Positions 17,038 to 26,503 of a stretch of 58,587 bases of DNA are shown in pieces (position 1 is the first letter of the stretch; the number at the start of each line of letters is the position of its first letter). The stretch covers positions 1 through 58,587 of the forward strand of contig CAIYTT010000175.1 of the NCBI GenBank assembly GCA_903929195.1. The letters are read 5' to 3'. This DNA comes from an uncultured Bacteroidota bacterium (GTDB lineage Bacteria; Bacteroidota; Bacteroidia; Chitinophagales; Chitinophagaceae). The translations under genes and the position numbers were made by a program. The notes under the pieces are model-generated. The model saw only the letters and a list, made by a program, of their open reading frames with translations, made no database searches and was not told the origin of the DNA.

Positions 17038-19503
17038 TTATTTTTTCTTGCGGTTAAAATTGAAAAGTTTTGACAGGCCTTTCTTTTTTTCTTCAATATA
17101 ATATCCATCGCCTTTATTACCATAGCCATACCCATAACCGTATCCATAGCCATAACCGTATCCATAGCCGTACCCATAACCATAGCCGTATCCGTAACCT
17201 TCCTCATAGCCATAGCCGTAAGAAAAACCACGATTAGAAACCACGTCATTAATAATAAAACCTATTTTTGAAATTTTATTTGTGTTATACAATTCATTTG
17301 CTATTTGCAATTGTTGTTTATAAGTATAACCCTGCCTTACTATATATAATGAGCTATCGGCATATCTACTTAGTAATTGGGCATCCGTAACTAATCCAAC
17401 AGGCGAAGTGTCAATAATAATATAATCAAAATTTAATCTAAGATATTTAAATAGTGTCTCGGCACATGGTAGTAAAATTAATTCAGAAGGGTTTGGAGGT
17501 ATTGGACCTGATGGTATTAAAAAAAGATTTTCATTTAATCCGGACGGTAATATTATTTCTTCTATTGTAGAAATTCCGATTGCATAGTTAGAGTACCCTG
17601 TTTCATTATCTATACCTAACATTTTAGATAATTTTGGCTTACGAAGGTCAAATTCTAACATAGCAACTCTTTTCCCGGATAGAGCAAGCGTCATAGATAA
17701 ATTAAGAGCAATAAAAGACTTTCCTTCATTACTCATGCTGGAAGTAATAAGCAAAACTTTATGTTTTTCATCGGTAAACATAAATTGTAAATTAGTACGT
17801 AATGCCCTAAATTGTTCTGATATTAATGTTCTGCTATTACGTTCTACTGCTACATTGTTTTTATTAATATTATTGCCTATTTCGCCAATGATTGGAATAT
17901 TTGAATTATTAATAATGTCTATTTTGCTAATTACCCTAATATTTAAACTTCTACGTAATATTATAAATGCAAATGGAATTAAAATACCTAACAACAAGGA
18001 TGTAGAAAATATTTTTGAACGGTCAGGCAAAACAGGGCTTCCGTCAGAAATTGCTGAGTCAATAATGATTGCATCTGAAACTGTTGATGCCTGTTCAATT
18101 GCGGTTTCTTCTCTTTTCTTGAGTAATAATACAAATAAATCCTGCTTAATTGTTTGTTTACGTGAGTATTCTAGATATAATCTTGCAACATAAGGAACAT
18201 CTTTAATCTTGCCACCAATTTTTACTAAATCTGCTTTTATTCTTTCTACTTTAAGCTCCATTTCATGTTTTGTAGAAGCAAGAGAAGAAATAATATTTTG
18301 TTTAGTTTCATTTTTTTGGTTTATTAATGTTTTTGTAATTGGGTTGTCTGCTGTATTTGCAATCATACTATTTTCAATCTTTGTCTGCAAATCGTTAAAT
18401 TTCGTCATTAACTCCGATAAACCCGGATTATCTAATAATGAAGCAGGTAATATAATTGATTTGTCATCTGCTTTTTGTAAATAATCACTTATAGCACTAA
18501 TTACTTCAAGCTCTAAATCAGCATCTGCAAGTTTTGATAATATTTCAGAATTCGAATTTATCAACAAACTTGCTTGCTCCTTCATATCAGCAATATTATT
18601 TTTTTGTTGAAAATCTTCTATGTTTTTTTCCTCATCTGTTAATTGTCTATTTACTATTTCTACTCTTTTATCAATAAAATCCATTGTGTTTACTGCAATC
18701 CTACTTCTTGTATCTATATTTGATTGCATATAGACTTCAATCAATTTATTTATTACATCAACCGAACGAGCAGGAATAGCGTCAAACATGGATAATTGCA
18801 GTACACTAGCATTTTTACTAGGAATAAAAAATTGTACTGAGTTCATGTATTGTTTCGCAGCTTCAATAATAGGAATAATATTTATTGTATATTTTAGCTT
18901 TGATGGTTCGGAATAAGCTGTATTTTTTAATAAAAACTTCCCAATTGGCAATGAAATCGTATCATACCATTTTGCATTTATAATTTTATTTTCTTTGCCG
19001 TCCTGATATGTTAATTGATAACCGTTAGGGCTTGTAATTATCACTTTAGTATTAAAATACCCATCTGCACCTAATAATGGTACTACTTCAAATGGCTTAT
19101 TTTCATACATTTCAGTTACTTTAAATCTACCATAAGTAAAATATTTAATATTAACAGGCAGTTTTTTAATAACTTTTACCATCATCGAACGGCTTTTAAG
19201 CAATTCGATTTCATTATCAAGATTTATTCTATTATTATTTATTTTTAATAGTTGCATAATATCTTCCTGACCGGAAGAACCGCCTTTTTTAGAATCATTG
19301 ATTAAAATTTTAGCATAAGAACGGAAAATCGGAACTGTATATCTTAAATATAAGTTACCTAATATCAAACATACTACAATACTAGCTAATAACCATGGCC
19401 ATATAGCAATAATAGTTGTAAGAAACCATTTTATATTAAAAGAATTGCCTTCTTTATTTTTTGGCTTATTATCTTTTTGTACAGGTTTTACATTTTCCTC
19501 CAT
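17038..19503 (-). CDS. wzc: Wzc-like polysaccharide co-polymerase / BY-type tyrosine kinase
   Basis: An 821-residue inner-membrane protein. A Wzz domain starts after the first membrane span (about 30-55) and a long periplasmic coiled coil (about 260-440) leads to the second span (about 505-525). The cytosolic kinase has Walker A SSMSNEGKS (about 590-600), the A' region LEFDLRKPK and Walker B YIIIDTSPVG. The C-terminal tail has about thirteen consecutive Gly-Tyr pairs (residues near 769-795) before a basic end (KLFNFNRKKK). Tyr clusters at this place are autophosphorylated in Wzc/CpsD and control chain length. ATG at 19503 is preferred over the TTG just before it. Works with the Wza-like lipoprotein upstream and the YwqE-type phosphatase at 22 kb. 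Confidence 0.92.
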   Translation of the reverse strand: MEENVKPVQKDNKPKNKEGNSFNIKWFLTTIIAIWPWLLASIVVCLILGNLYLRYTVPIFRSYAKILINDSKKGGSSGQEDIMQLLKINNNRINLDNEIELLKSRSMMVKVIKKLPVNIKYFTYGRFKVTEMYENKPFEVVPLLGADGYFNTKVIITSPNGYQLTYQDGKENKIINAKWYDTISLPIGKFLLKNTAYSEPSKLKYTINIIPIIEAAKQYMNSVQFFIPSKNASVLQLSMFDAIPARSVDVINKLIEVYMQSNIDTRSRIAVNTMDFIDKRVEIVNRQLTDEEKNIEDFQQKNNIADMKEQASLLINSNSEILSKLADADLELEVISAISDYLQKADDKSIILPASLLDNPGLSELMTKFNDLQTKIENSMIANTADNPITKTLINQKNETKQNIISSLASTKHEMELKVERIKADLVKIGGKIKDVPYVARLYLEYSRKQTIKQDLFVLLLKKREETAIEQASTVSDAIIIDSAISDGSPVLPDRSKIFSTSLLLGILIPFAFIILRRSLNIRVISKIDIINNSNIPIIGEIGNNINKNNVAVERNSRTLISEQFRALRTNLQFMFTDEKHKVLLITSSMSNEGKSFIALNLSMTLALSGKRVAMLEFDLRKPKLSKMLGIDNETGYSNYAIGISTIEEIILPSGLNENLFLIPSGPIPPNPSELILLPCAETLFKYLRLNFDYIIIDTSPVGLVTDAQLLSRYADSSLYIVRQGYTYKQQLQIANELYNTNKISKIGFIINDVVSNRGFSYGYGYEEGYGYGYGYGYGYGYGYGYGYGYGYGYGNKGDGYYIEEKKKGLSKLFNFNRKKK
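17119..17199 (-). repeat. Gly-Tyr coding tandem repeat in the Wzc tail
   Basis: An 81-bp stretch of alternating GGN TAY codons encodes about thirteen Gly-Tyr pairs in the C-terminal tail of the kinase. Synonymous codons vary (GGT/GGA/GGC/GGG, TAT/TAC), so the amino-acid pattern is kept while the DNA repeat is imperfect, which points to selection on the protein. Confidence 0.9.
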
Positions 19504-19555
19504 CAAATTAATTTATTAGCAGCTAATTTTTTTATGTTCAATAGATAGAAAATAA

Positions 19556-20347
19556 TTAATAGTGCCTAAAGGCAATAATTAAAGATATTAAGGATAAAAC
19601 AGTTGATGTAAGACCTAAATATTGTACTAATCTCTGGTCGCTGGCTTGCAATTTTACTTTGTTTTGCTCAATAAAAATTACATCTCTTTGTTTTAAATAA
19701 AAATAAGGACTCGAAAATACACTTGATGAGGTTAAATTTAAACGAACAAATGTTTTTTCATTATTTGATGTTCTAATTAATAATATTTTGTTTCGCAAGC
19801 CGGTAAGAGATATATCTCCAGAGGCTGCTATGGCATCCAAAATCGTTACCTTTTCATTTGGAAATGTAAATGAACCTGCTTTATTTACATCTCCCAATAC
19901 CAAAATATCAAAATTTGATATTTTAACATTTACTACCGGTTCTTTATAGAATTCACGTGCCTTTTGTTTAATAATTTCACGAGCCTCTGTTGTTGTTAAT
20001 CCGCCAACTTTTACAAATCCAATTAATGATAATTCTATATACCCGTTCTTATCAACTAAAAAACCATTTAATGCATTATATGTTCCAACAGAATTTGAAC
20101 TAATTGGCTGATTTGTTGAATTTTGCTCAATCGTCTGTACTGTTATTGCTAGAATATCGTTACTTTCTATTACCGGCTCATGGTAAACAGTAATATTGCT
20201 TGCAACTATTGGTGCCGAAAGCGTATCAGGTATATCATTAAAATAGATAACCTTCTTGCGAGATACACAAGAAGTATTGAAAATAGAAAAAACTACAACA
20301 AATATTAATAAAAATAAATAATACTTGTTTTTAATGAATATACTCAT
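19556..20347 (-). CDS. wza: Wza-like polysaccharide export lipoprotein
   Basis: A 263-residue outer-membrane lipoprotein. The N-terminus has a signal with a lipobox-like Cys (IFNTSC). Then comes the Poly_export domain (NDILAITVQTIEQNSTNQP), SLBB domains (NGYIELSLIGFVKVGG and NFDILVLGDVNKAGSF) and a C-terminal hydrophobic helix, all as in Wza/BexD. ATG at 20347 is chosen because a TTG further upstream overlaps a perfect TATTTTTG -7 box. It starts the wza-wzc-wzm-wzt run and should form the outer-membrane exit channel. Confidence 0.88.
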   Translation of the reverse strand: MSIFIKNKYYLFLLIFVVVFSIFNTSCVSRKKVIYFNDIPDTLSAPIVASNITVYHEPVIESNDILAITVQTIEQNSTNQPISSNSVGTYNALNGFLVDKNGYIELSLIGFVKVGGLTTTEAREIIKQKAREFYKEPVVNVKISNFDILVLGDVNKAGSFTFPNEKVTILDAIAASGDISLTGLRNKILLIRTSNNEKTFVRLNLTSSSVFSSPYFYLKQRDVIFIEQNKVKLQASDQRLVQYLGLTSTVLSLISLIIAFRHY

Positions 20348-20394
20348 CCCTAAAAATTTCGACAAAAATAGTTTAAAATGTGATGAAAAACAAA
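20347..20394 (-). promoter_or_regulatory. Promoter of the wza-wzc export operon
   Basis: On the minus strand a TTTG -33 element (20391-20394) and a perfect TATTTTTG -7 box (20363-20370) are 20 bp apart, the Bacteroidota primary-sigma arrangement. Transcription should begin about 6-10 bases downstream, leaving a very short leader before the ATG at 20347. Confidence 0.65.
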
Positions 20395-20457
20395 CGTTTA
20401 GTCGTATGCCTTATTATATTTGCAATAAGTTTAAATAAACAATATTATTTATATTAT

Positions 20458-21753
20458 TTATAAGCGTGCATCTATCATTTCAATATCTAAAAAGCCCTTT
20501 ACATCATATATAATTCCATTTTCTGCTAAATGCTCTCTCCAATTTCTATTTGCAAATTCTTTATGTGCAACTGCCAAAATTACAGAATCAAATTGTATTT
20601 TAGGAATTTCTTTTATAACCTCTATCCCATATTCGTGCATTACATCTTCTGCTTTTGCCCAAGGGTCAAACACTGTAATATTAATATCAAATGATTTTAA
20701 TTCATTGAAAATATCTACAACACGTGTGTTTCTTACATCGGGGCAATTTTCTTTAAATGTTATACCTAATAATAAAATATTTGCCCCTTTTACTTGCAAA
20801 TCATTTCGTATCATTAGTTTTACTATTTCATTGGCTATATATGCTCCCATACCATCATTTAGCCTTCTCCCGGCTAAAATAATTTCGGGATGATAGCCTA
20901 CTTCTTGTGCTTTTTGTGATAGATAATATGGGTCAACACCAATACAATGCCCACCTACTAAGCCCGGTTTAAAGGGTAAGAAATTCCATTTAGTAGCTGA
21001 TGCCTCTAATACTTGATGCGTATCTATATTTAAACGATTAAATATTTTCGCAAGCTCATTTACAAATGCAATATTTATATCTCTTTGTGCATTTTCAATA
21101 ACTTTGGCTGCTTCTGCCACTTTAATACTGGATGCCTTAAATGTACCTGCAGTAATTATAGAGCCATATACTTTATCTACTATTTCTGCAGTTTCTATTG
21201 TAGAACCTGAAGTTATTTTCCTTATTTTTGATACTGTGTGTAGTTTATCTCCCGGGTTAATTCTTTCAGGCGAATATCCGCAATAGAAATCAATATTAAA
21301 TTTAAGATTTGACATTTTTTCTAAAACAGGCACACATTCATCCTCTGTAACACCGGGATATACCGTTGATTCATATACTACAATATCGCCCGGTTTCAAT
21401 ACTTTGCCTACTGTTTCACTCGCTTTATACAATGGGGTTAAATCCGGACGATTATACTTATCTACCGGTGTTGGTACTGTTATTATATAAAAATTGCATT
21501 TAGCCAATTCTTCTAAGCTCGACGTGCAATACAGACCATTTTCTGTAGTATTTGTCGTGTTTTTTAGTAAAACTTTATTTAGATTTTCTTCATTAACCTC
21601 CAAAGTAAAATCATGTCCTGAATTTAATTCAGAAATTCTCTTCTTATTAATATCAAAACCAACAGTGTGGTAATATTTCCCAAATTCAACTGCCAATGGT
21701 AAGCCTACATAACCAAGACCAATTACAGCAATACGATAAGATGATAAATCCAT
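20458..21753 (-). CDS. UDP-N-acetylhexosamine / nucleotide-sugar 6-dehydrogenase (TviB/WbpA type)
   Basis: A 431-residue dehydrogenase. [15 protein letters not shown] binds [23 protein letters not shown] is the central domain, and [16 protein letters not shown] holds the catalytic Cys of the twofold NAD-dependent oxidation. The [12 protein letters not shown]...[17 protein letters not shown] pattern is typical of enzymes acting on UDP-GlcNAc or UDP-GalNAc rather than UDP-glucose. Product: UDP-HexNAcA for the glycan. A TAACTTTG -7 box at 21847-21854 may drive it, with a leader of about 85 nt. Confidence 0.92.
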   Translation of the reverse strand: MDLSSYRIAVIGLGYVGLPLAVEFGKYYHTVGFDINKKRISELNSGHDFTLEVNEENLNKVLLKNTTNTTENGLYCTSSLEELAKCNFYIITVPTPVDKYNRPDLTPLYKASETVGKVLKPGDIVVYESTVYPGVTEDECVPVLEKMSNLKFNIDFYCGYSPERINPGDKLHTVSKIRKITSGSTIETAEIVDKVYGSIITAGTFKASSIKVAEAAKVIENAQRDINIAFVNELAKIFNRLNIDTHQVLEASATKWNFLPFKPGLVGGHCIGVDPYYLSQKAQEVGYHPEIILAGRRLNDGMGAYIANEIVKLMIRNDLQVKGANILLLGITFKENCPDVRNTRVVDIFNELKSFDINITVFDPWAKAEDVMHEYGIEVIKEIPKIQFDSVILAVAHKEFANRNWREHLAENGIIYDVKGFLDIEMIDARL

Positions 21754-21846
21754 ATATATAAATTATTTTTAATTTTATTATTTTCTTGCTTTCTTTTGTA
21801 GCATATAGAATATATGAACAAAATAAAACTTTTTTTACATTTTAGG

Positions 21847-21854
21847 CAAAGTTA
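21847..21854 (-). promoter_or_regulatory. Candidate -7 box upstream of the nucleotide-sugar dehydrogenase
   Basis: Minus-strand TAACTTTG matches the TAnnTTTG consensus. No good -33 TTG is seen at the right distance, so support is moderate only; such boxes arise by chance about every 1-2 kb in this AT-rich DNA. Confidence 0.35.
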
Positions 21855-21883
21855 CATTTTAGGTTCTTATTTTCTATAAGTCT

Positions 21884-22651
21884 TTAGGAAGTTATTGCTG
21901 AATTAAGGAAAGAATAATTTGACAGCATTTGATACGCTTTTGTTCCAATCATTGATTTGATTGCTAAAGCGTGCTTTTCATGATGTATATCCGTACCGCA
22001 ATAGTCATACATTTTTTTGTCCAATATCTGTTCTGCTATATTTTTAATATTATTTCCATAATACCCGGTAAGAGACAATAAATTTAACTGTAATAAACAG
22101 CCCCTATCTCTAAATTCACTAAAACGGTCAAAGTCTCTATGAAAAAATAAATATCTCTCCGGATGGGCTAATATTGGCCGATACCCCTTTTTGAGCATTT
22201 TAAATAGAACTTCATTTAACATAGGTGGCTCAAATAACATAGAAAACTCAACCAGAACTTCATTTTTATTTATGGTAAGTAAAGGTTCATTATCTAATTT
22301 ATCACTAAAATATTCGTCAATATAATATTCTGCTGCTGCCCTTATCGTAATATCTATATTGTTTTCTTTAAGTGCGTTCTGTAATAAAATCAATCCGTTG
22401 GTAATTATATCTATATTATTAGGATAATAGTCTATCATAATGTGTGGGGTAGTAATAATTGTTTTAAAACCCATTTCTACCATACTACGTATTAATAGCA
22501 AACTTTCTTCAATAGTTTTAGAGCCATCGTCTATGCCGGGTATAAAATGAGAATGCATGTCTGCTCCTAAAAACGACCAATCAGTATTTTTATCATTTAT
22601 CGGGTTTATTTCATCACTTTTACCCTTTTTATTAAACCATTTTGCAAACAT
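21884..22651 (-). CDS. Protein-tyrosine phosphatase, YwqE/CpsB (PHP) family
   Basis: A 255-residue cytosolic PHP-fold phosphatase. DMHSHFIPGIDDGSKTIEES gives the first His/Asp metal ligands, TTPHIM and AEYYID the middle ones, AHPERY and GTDIHH the C-terminal ones. The family removes phosphate from the Tyr-rich tail of Wzc/CpsD kinases. Here it is the first gene of the minus-strand island and should set the phosphorylation state of the Gly-Tyr tail at 17.1 kb. Confidence 0.9.
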   Translation of the reverse strand: MFAKWFNKKGKSDEINPINDKNTDWSFLGADMHSHFIPGIDDGSKTIEESLLLIRSMVEMGFKTIITTPHIMIDYYPNNIDIITNGLILLQNALKENNIDITIRAAAEYYIDEYFSDKLDNEPLLTINKNEVLVEFSMLFEPPMLNEVLFKMLKKGYRPILAHPERYLFFHRDFDRFSEFRDRGCLLQLNLLSLTGYYGNNIKNIAEQILDKKMYDYCGTDIHHEKHALAIKSMIGTKAYQMLSNYSFLNSAITS

Positions 22652-22774
22652 ATATTTTCTTAGTTCTTTTTTAACGCATGTATCGTGTTAAAAAAATATT
22701 TTTTTTACAATTAAACCTTTTTAAAACACAAATCTATTCATTATTTATTCAACGTACAATTAATAATAATAAAA

Positions 22775-22796
22775 AAAACCGGACTTAGCCGGTTTT
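22775..22796 (-). terminator. Intrinsic terminator of the isc operon
   Basis: Perfect 8-bp arms (aaaaccgg/ccggtttt) around a six-base loop, flanked by A-runs that read as a U-tract on the minus strand. It lies just after the IscA-type gene. Confidence 0.8.
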
Positions 22797-22821
22797 TATA
22801 TTGCAATTTATTAATTAGCAC

Positions 22822-23148
22822 TTAAACAGCAAAACTATCTCCACAACCACAGCTTCTGCTTGCATTTGGGTTGCTAAAATGAAAACCTTTGCCATTTAAA
22901 CCATCAGAAAAATCTAATGTTGTATCGCATAAATAAAGAAAACTTTTAAGGTCTGTAACAATTTTCACTCCTTGGTCTTCAAATATTTGATCTTTGGGCT
23001 GCGTTTCATTGTCAAAGTCCAATTTATAAGATAAGCCGGAACATCCACCACCTATAACACTTACTCTCAAAAAATACTCATCTCCTAAACTAGCATCCTG
23101 CTTTAGTTTAAAAACTTTCTCCTTTGCTTTATCACTTACATAAATCAT
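22822..23148 (-). CDS. iscA: Iron-sulfur cluster assembly accessory protein, IscA/SufA/ErpA type
   Basis: A 108-residue A-type Fe-S carrier. The three conserved cysteines are visible: GGCSGLSY and the C-terminal SCGCGDSF pair. It follows IscU and IscS in the same orientation and likely passes Fe-S clusters to apo-proteins. IscA versus ErpA cannot be separated by eye. Confidence 0.92.
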   Translation of the reverse strand: MIYVSDKAKEKVFKLKQDASLGDEYFLRVSVIGGGCSGLSYKLDFDNETQPKDQIFEDQGVKIVTDLKSFLYLCDTTLDFSDGLNGKGFHFSNPNASRSCGCGDSFAV

Positions 23149-23223
23149 CTATAAACAAATTATACTTATATACTATTAATTTAAAACAAATAAACTTTAT
23201 TATTGTTTTTAGAAACTACAAAA

Positions 23224-23631
23224 TTAATGTGTGCTTACCAATTCAGATAAACCATTTTTAGTTCTGTAATCATTTATAGCAGCTTTAATAGCATCTTCTG
23301 CTAATACGGAACAATGTATTTTTACCGGTGGCAAATTTAACTCCTCTACAATATCCATATTATCTATTTGTAGGGCTTCATCTACACTTTTGCCTTTAAG
23401 CCATTCTGTGGCTAACGAAGAGGAGGCAATTGCAGAACCACAACCAAATGTTTTAAATTTTGCATCTTTAATAACTCCGCTTAGTTCGTCAACCTCTATT
23501 TGAAGACGCATTACATCACCACATTCCGGTGCACCAACTAATCCGGTTCCTACATTTGTTTTAGATTTATCTAATGTACCTACGTTTTTAGGGTTGGTAT
23601 AATGATCGATAACTTTATCTGAATATGCCAT
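23224..23631 (-). CDS. iscU: Fe-S cluster scaffold protein IscU
   Basis: A 135-residue scaffold. Cluster ligands are present: Cys in VGAPECGDVM, Cys in TFGCGSA, and the His-Cys of PPVKIHCSVLAEDA that also contains the chaperone-binding LPPVK motif. It lies between iscS and iscA and builds the cluster from IscS sulfur. Confidence 0.95.
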   Translation of the reverse strand: MAYSDKVIDHYTNPKNVGTLDKSKTNVGTGLVGAPECGDVMRLQIEVDELSGVIKDAKFKTFGCGSAIASSSLATEWLKGKSVDEALQIDNMDIVEELNLPPVKIHCSVLAEDAIKAAINDYRTKNGLSELVSTH

Positions 23632-23680
23632 ATTATTTTATTTAACGTGTTTGAATATATATAATACTAAATAAATTAGT

Positions 23681-24901
23681 TTAATGATGCTCCCAAGCTA
23701 TTGAATTAATATCTACGCCTTCTTTAAACATCTCCCATAACGGACTCATTTCTCTTAATTTATTTACGGTATCTTTTACTGCTTTTATTGTAAAATCAAT
23801 TTGTTCATCGGTAGTAAAACGTCCCAAACCAAATCTTAATGAACTATGAGCTAAGTCGTCGCCTAAACCTAATGCTTTTAATACATAAGAAGGCTCTAAA
23901 GAAGCTGATGTACAAGCCGAACCGCTTGATAATGCAATGTTTTTATTAAAACCCATCATTAAGCCTTCTCCTTCTACATATTTAAAAGATATATTTGCTG
24001 TATGTGGTAAGCGATGGTTTTTATCTCCATTAATGTATGTTTCTTCCAGTTCCATTAATGAGTTTTCAAGCCTGTCTCTCATGGCACTCAATCTTATAGC
24101 TTCCTCTGCCATTTCAAGTCTGCATAATTCGCAAGCTTTGCCTAAACCCACTATTGCCGGCACATTTAATGTACCGCTACGCATTCCTCGTTCATGGCCG
24201 CCACCGTCCATTTGGCTGGTAACTTTTACGCGTGGGTTTTTTCTACGTACATATAAAACACCTACACCTTTTGGTCCATAAATTTTATGACCGCTAAAAG
24301 ACATTAAATCTATACCGTCTTCTATTACATCTACAGGTATTTTACCTACTGCTTGTGTTGCATCGGTAAAAAATAATACTCCGTGTTTTTTTGCAATTGC
24401 ACTTATTTCTTTAATAGGTTGTATTACACCAATTTCATTATTGCCATACATTATTGCAATTAATATGGTCTTATCGGTAATCGATTTCTCTAATTCCGAT
24501 AAATCAATTAATCCATCAGCTTTTACCGGAAGATAGGTAACTTGACCTCCTAATTTTTCAATATGTTTGCATGAATCTAAAACAGCTTTGTGTTCGGTAG
24601 TGCAGGTAATTATGTGGTTACCTTTTGAAGCATACATTTCATAAACACCTTTTATAGCTAAATTATCAGACTCCGTTGCACCTGAAGTAAATATTATTTC
24701 TTTTGGGTCGGCATTAATTAATTGTGCTACTTGTTCGCGAGCGTAATCAACTGCCTCTTCGGCTACCCAGCCAAATGAATGGTTTCTACTTGCAGCATTT
24801 CCAAATTTTTCTACAAAATAGGGCAACATTGCATCTAATACACGCGGGTCCATTGGCGTAGTTGCATTATTGTCCAAATATATCGGTAAGTGTAAATTCA
24901 T
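23681..24901 (-). CDS. iscS: Cysteine desulfurase IscS
   Basis: A 406-residue PLP enzyme. [12 protein letters not shown]-like TTEHKAV and [12 protein letters not shown] contain the PLP His and Lys, and [21 protein letters not shown] holds the catalytic persulfide Cys with the loop length of IscS-type enzymes. Mobilises sulfur from cysteine for IscU. First gene of the operon; promoter at 24931-24965. Confidence 0.95.
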   Translation of the reverse strand: MNLHLPIYLDNNATTPMDPRVLDAMLPYFVEKFGNAASRNHSFGWVAEEAVDYAREQVAQLINADPKEIIFTSGATESDNLAIKGVYEMYASKGNHIITCTTEHKAVLDSCKHIEKLGGQVTYLPVKADGLIDLSELEKSITDKTILIAIMYGNNEIGVIQPIKEISAIAKKHGVLFFTDATQAVGKIPVDVIEDGIDLMSFSGHKIYGPKGVGVLYVRRKNPRVKVTSQMDGGGHERGMRSGTLNVPAIVGLGKACELCRLEMAEEAIRLSAMRDRLENSLMELEETYINGDKNHRLPHTANISFKYVEGEGLMMGFNKNIALSSGSACTSASLEPSYVLKALGLGDDLAHSSLRFGLGRFTTDEQIDFTIKAVKDTVNKLREMSPLWEMFKEGVDINSIAWEHH

Positions 24902-24930
24902 ATTATTATTCTTAAATCATTAGATTTGTA

Positions 24931-24965
24931 CAAAATTACAATCAAAAGATTTAACTTAGCACAAA
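24931..24965 (-). promoter_or_regulatory. Promoter of the isc operon
   Basis: Minus-strand TAATTTTG -7 box (24931-24938) with a TTTG -33 element 23 bp upstream (near 24962-24965). No IscR-like site was recognised. Confidence 0.55.
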
Positions 24966-25016
24966 TCAGAGATTGCTTATTAATATATTCCCATTTATAA
25001 AAACTATACATACATA

Positions 25017-25424
25017 ATGAAAATAGAACATTTGGGCATTGCAGTTACTAAACTTGATACCTCAATACCATTATACGAGGCTCTTTTAAATACTACATGT
25101 TATAAAACGGAAACTGTTGAATCAGAAGGTGTAAACACTGCTTTTTTTAAAACAGGTGATTCTAAAATTGAATTACTTGAATCTGTAAAAGAGGATAGTG
25201 CTATTGCCAAATTTATTGCCAAAAAAGGGGAAGGGATACATCATATTGCTTTTGAAGTTGATGATATTGAAGCTGAAATGAAACGATTATCTAATTTGGG
25301 TTATGTTTTATTAAATGATAAGCCCAAAAAAGGTGCAGATAATAAATTAATTTGTTTCCTACACCCCAAATCAACAAATGGAGTTTTGATTGAGTTATGC
25401 ATGGAATTAAAATATACCAATTAA
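25017..25424 (+). CDS. mce: Methylmalonyl-CoA epimerase
   Basis: A 135-residue VOC-fold metalloenzyme. It opens with KIEHLGIAV (metal His), has IHHIAFEVDD in the middle (second His) and ends LIELCMEL (Glu ligand), the standard epimerase pattern. Interconverts (R)- and (S)-methylmalonyl-CoA between propionyl-CoA and succinyl-CoA. The mutase genes are not in the window. Its stop overlaps the next start (TAATG). Confidence 0.9.
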   Translation: MKIEHLGIAVTKLDTSIPLYEALLNTTCYKTETVESEGVNTAFFKTGDSKIELLESVKEDSAIAKFIAKKGEGIHHIAFEVDDIEAEMKRLSNLGYVLLNDKPKKGADNKLICFLHPKSTNGVLIELCMELKYTN

Positions 25425-26056
25425 TGAAAACATTTACAATTTTACTTTTATTATTTATTCCTGTTTTTTCTTGTTTTGCAAAAAAACATAAAGTAACCAT
25501 ACAAACCGAATATGGCAACATAAAATTGGTATTGTATAAAAATACTCCTAAAAATACTGAAAATATGGTAGCCCGTATTAAAGAACATTTTTACGATAGT
25601 CTATTATTTCATCGTTGCATTCCTCATTTTGTAATACAAGGTGGAGACCCGGATTCTAAATATGCCAAGCAAGGGCAACTATTGGGCGATGGCGATTTAA
25701 AATTTCTTGTTCCTGCCGAAATTAATGATGTCAATTTTCATAAAAGAGGTGCTTTAGGTGTAGCCAGAGATAATACCCCTGATAAAGCCGGTTCTGCTTG
25801 TCAATTTTATATTGTAGTAGGTAAAGTATATGATGATAGAGGCTTGGACAGTGTATCTAAGCTTACAGGACATCATTTTACCCCCGAACAACGTAATACC
25901 TATAAAACAATTGGAGGAGACCCAAAATTAGATGGCAATTATACTGTATTTGGCGAAGTAAAAAAAGGAATGGATGTTGTTGATAAAATTGCCAATATGG
26001 AACGCGATAAAAACGACCGTCCTAATAAAGATATTCGTATAATAAGGTTGTATTAG
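25424..26056 (+). CDS. Peptidyl-prolyl cis-trans isomerase, cyclophilin type, secreted
   Basis: A 210-residue cyclophilin with signal peptide (KTFTILLLLFIPVFSCFA). FHRCIPHFVIQGGDP holds the catalytic Arg and the FVIQGGDP core; SACQFYIVVG, FGEVKKGMDVVDKIA follow. Start 25424 is chosen over an in-frame ATG nine codons earlier because it overlaps the upstream stop and begins the signal peptide directly. Acts in the periplasm, or as a lipoprotein if the Cys before FAKK is used. Confidence 0.9.
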   Translation: MKTFTILLLLFIPVFSCFAKKHKVTIQTEYGNIKLVLYKNTPKNTENMVARIKEHFYDSLLFHRCIPHFVIQGGDPDSKYAKQGQLLGDGDLKFLVPAEINDVNFHKRGALGVARDNTPDKAGSACQFYIVVGKVYDDRGLDSVSKLTGHHFTPEQRNTYKTIGGDPKLDGNYTVFGEVKKGMDVVDKIANMERDKNDRPNKDIRIIRLY

Positions 26057-26066
26057 AATAAGAAAT

Positions 26067-26112
26067 AAGATTTGGCAACTGATAATTTACAAACTATCAG
26101 TTGCCAAATCTT
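26067..26112. terminator. Bidirectional terminator
   Basis: A perfect 18-bp inverted repeat (aagatttggcaactgata and its complement) around a ten-base loop, followed by a T-run. It lies between the convergent PPIase and membrane-protein genes. Confidence 0.88.
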
Positions 26113-26113
26113 T

Positions 26114-26500
26114 TTAATTCATAGGCTCTATTTCAGAAATATTTGTTTTATTTTCCTTTTTTATTTCAGGCATTTTTTCTAAAATATACCTTATTAATAA
26201 ATAACCGCCAATAGCAAATAAAAATAATGTAGCAGGAAAAAGTAAATTACTATTAAATGCAACAATAAATTTTTGCATTACTTCATTCATATAGGCTTGG
26301 TTTTTAGCCATTTCCTGAAAATTGTTTATTCCCTTGCAGAAATAATACAGCAAAACAAACTCACCTACAAACAAGCCTACAAAAAAGGCTACTATAGTAG
26401 CAATTATCCATATTGCTATATTCTTTCCTTTTAATTTAGCACGAATGCTATTTCGCCAAGAAAAATATACTAACAAAAAAATGACCCAAGGTAAACCCAT
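26114..26500 (-). CDS. Uncharacterised small membrane protein
   Basis: A 128-residue protein with three hydrophobic segments (residues about 2-13, 27-52 and 88-110) and a charged, Lys/Glu-rich C-terminal tail. I do not recognise a family. It starts four bases after the PLP-dehydratase gene, so the two are probably cotranscribed. Function unknown. Confidence 0.7.
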   Translation of the reverse strand: MGLPWVIFLLVYFSWRNSIRAKLKGKNIAIWIIATIVAFFVGLFVGEFVLLYYFCKGINNFQEMAKNQAYMNEVMQKFIVAFNSNLLFPATLFLFAIGGYLLIRYILEKMPEIKKENKTNISEIEPMN

Positions 26501-26503
26501 ATT

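Noticed and set aside
17025-17249. Met/Ala/Asp-rich open frame on the minus strand
   Set aside because: It is the shifted reading of the Gly-Tyr codon run in the kinase gene; the repeat itself keeps the frame open.
20405-20420. Plus-strand TATATTTGC box
   Set aside because: It points into the antisense of the dehydrogenase gene and has no gene to serve; probably chance.
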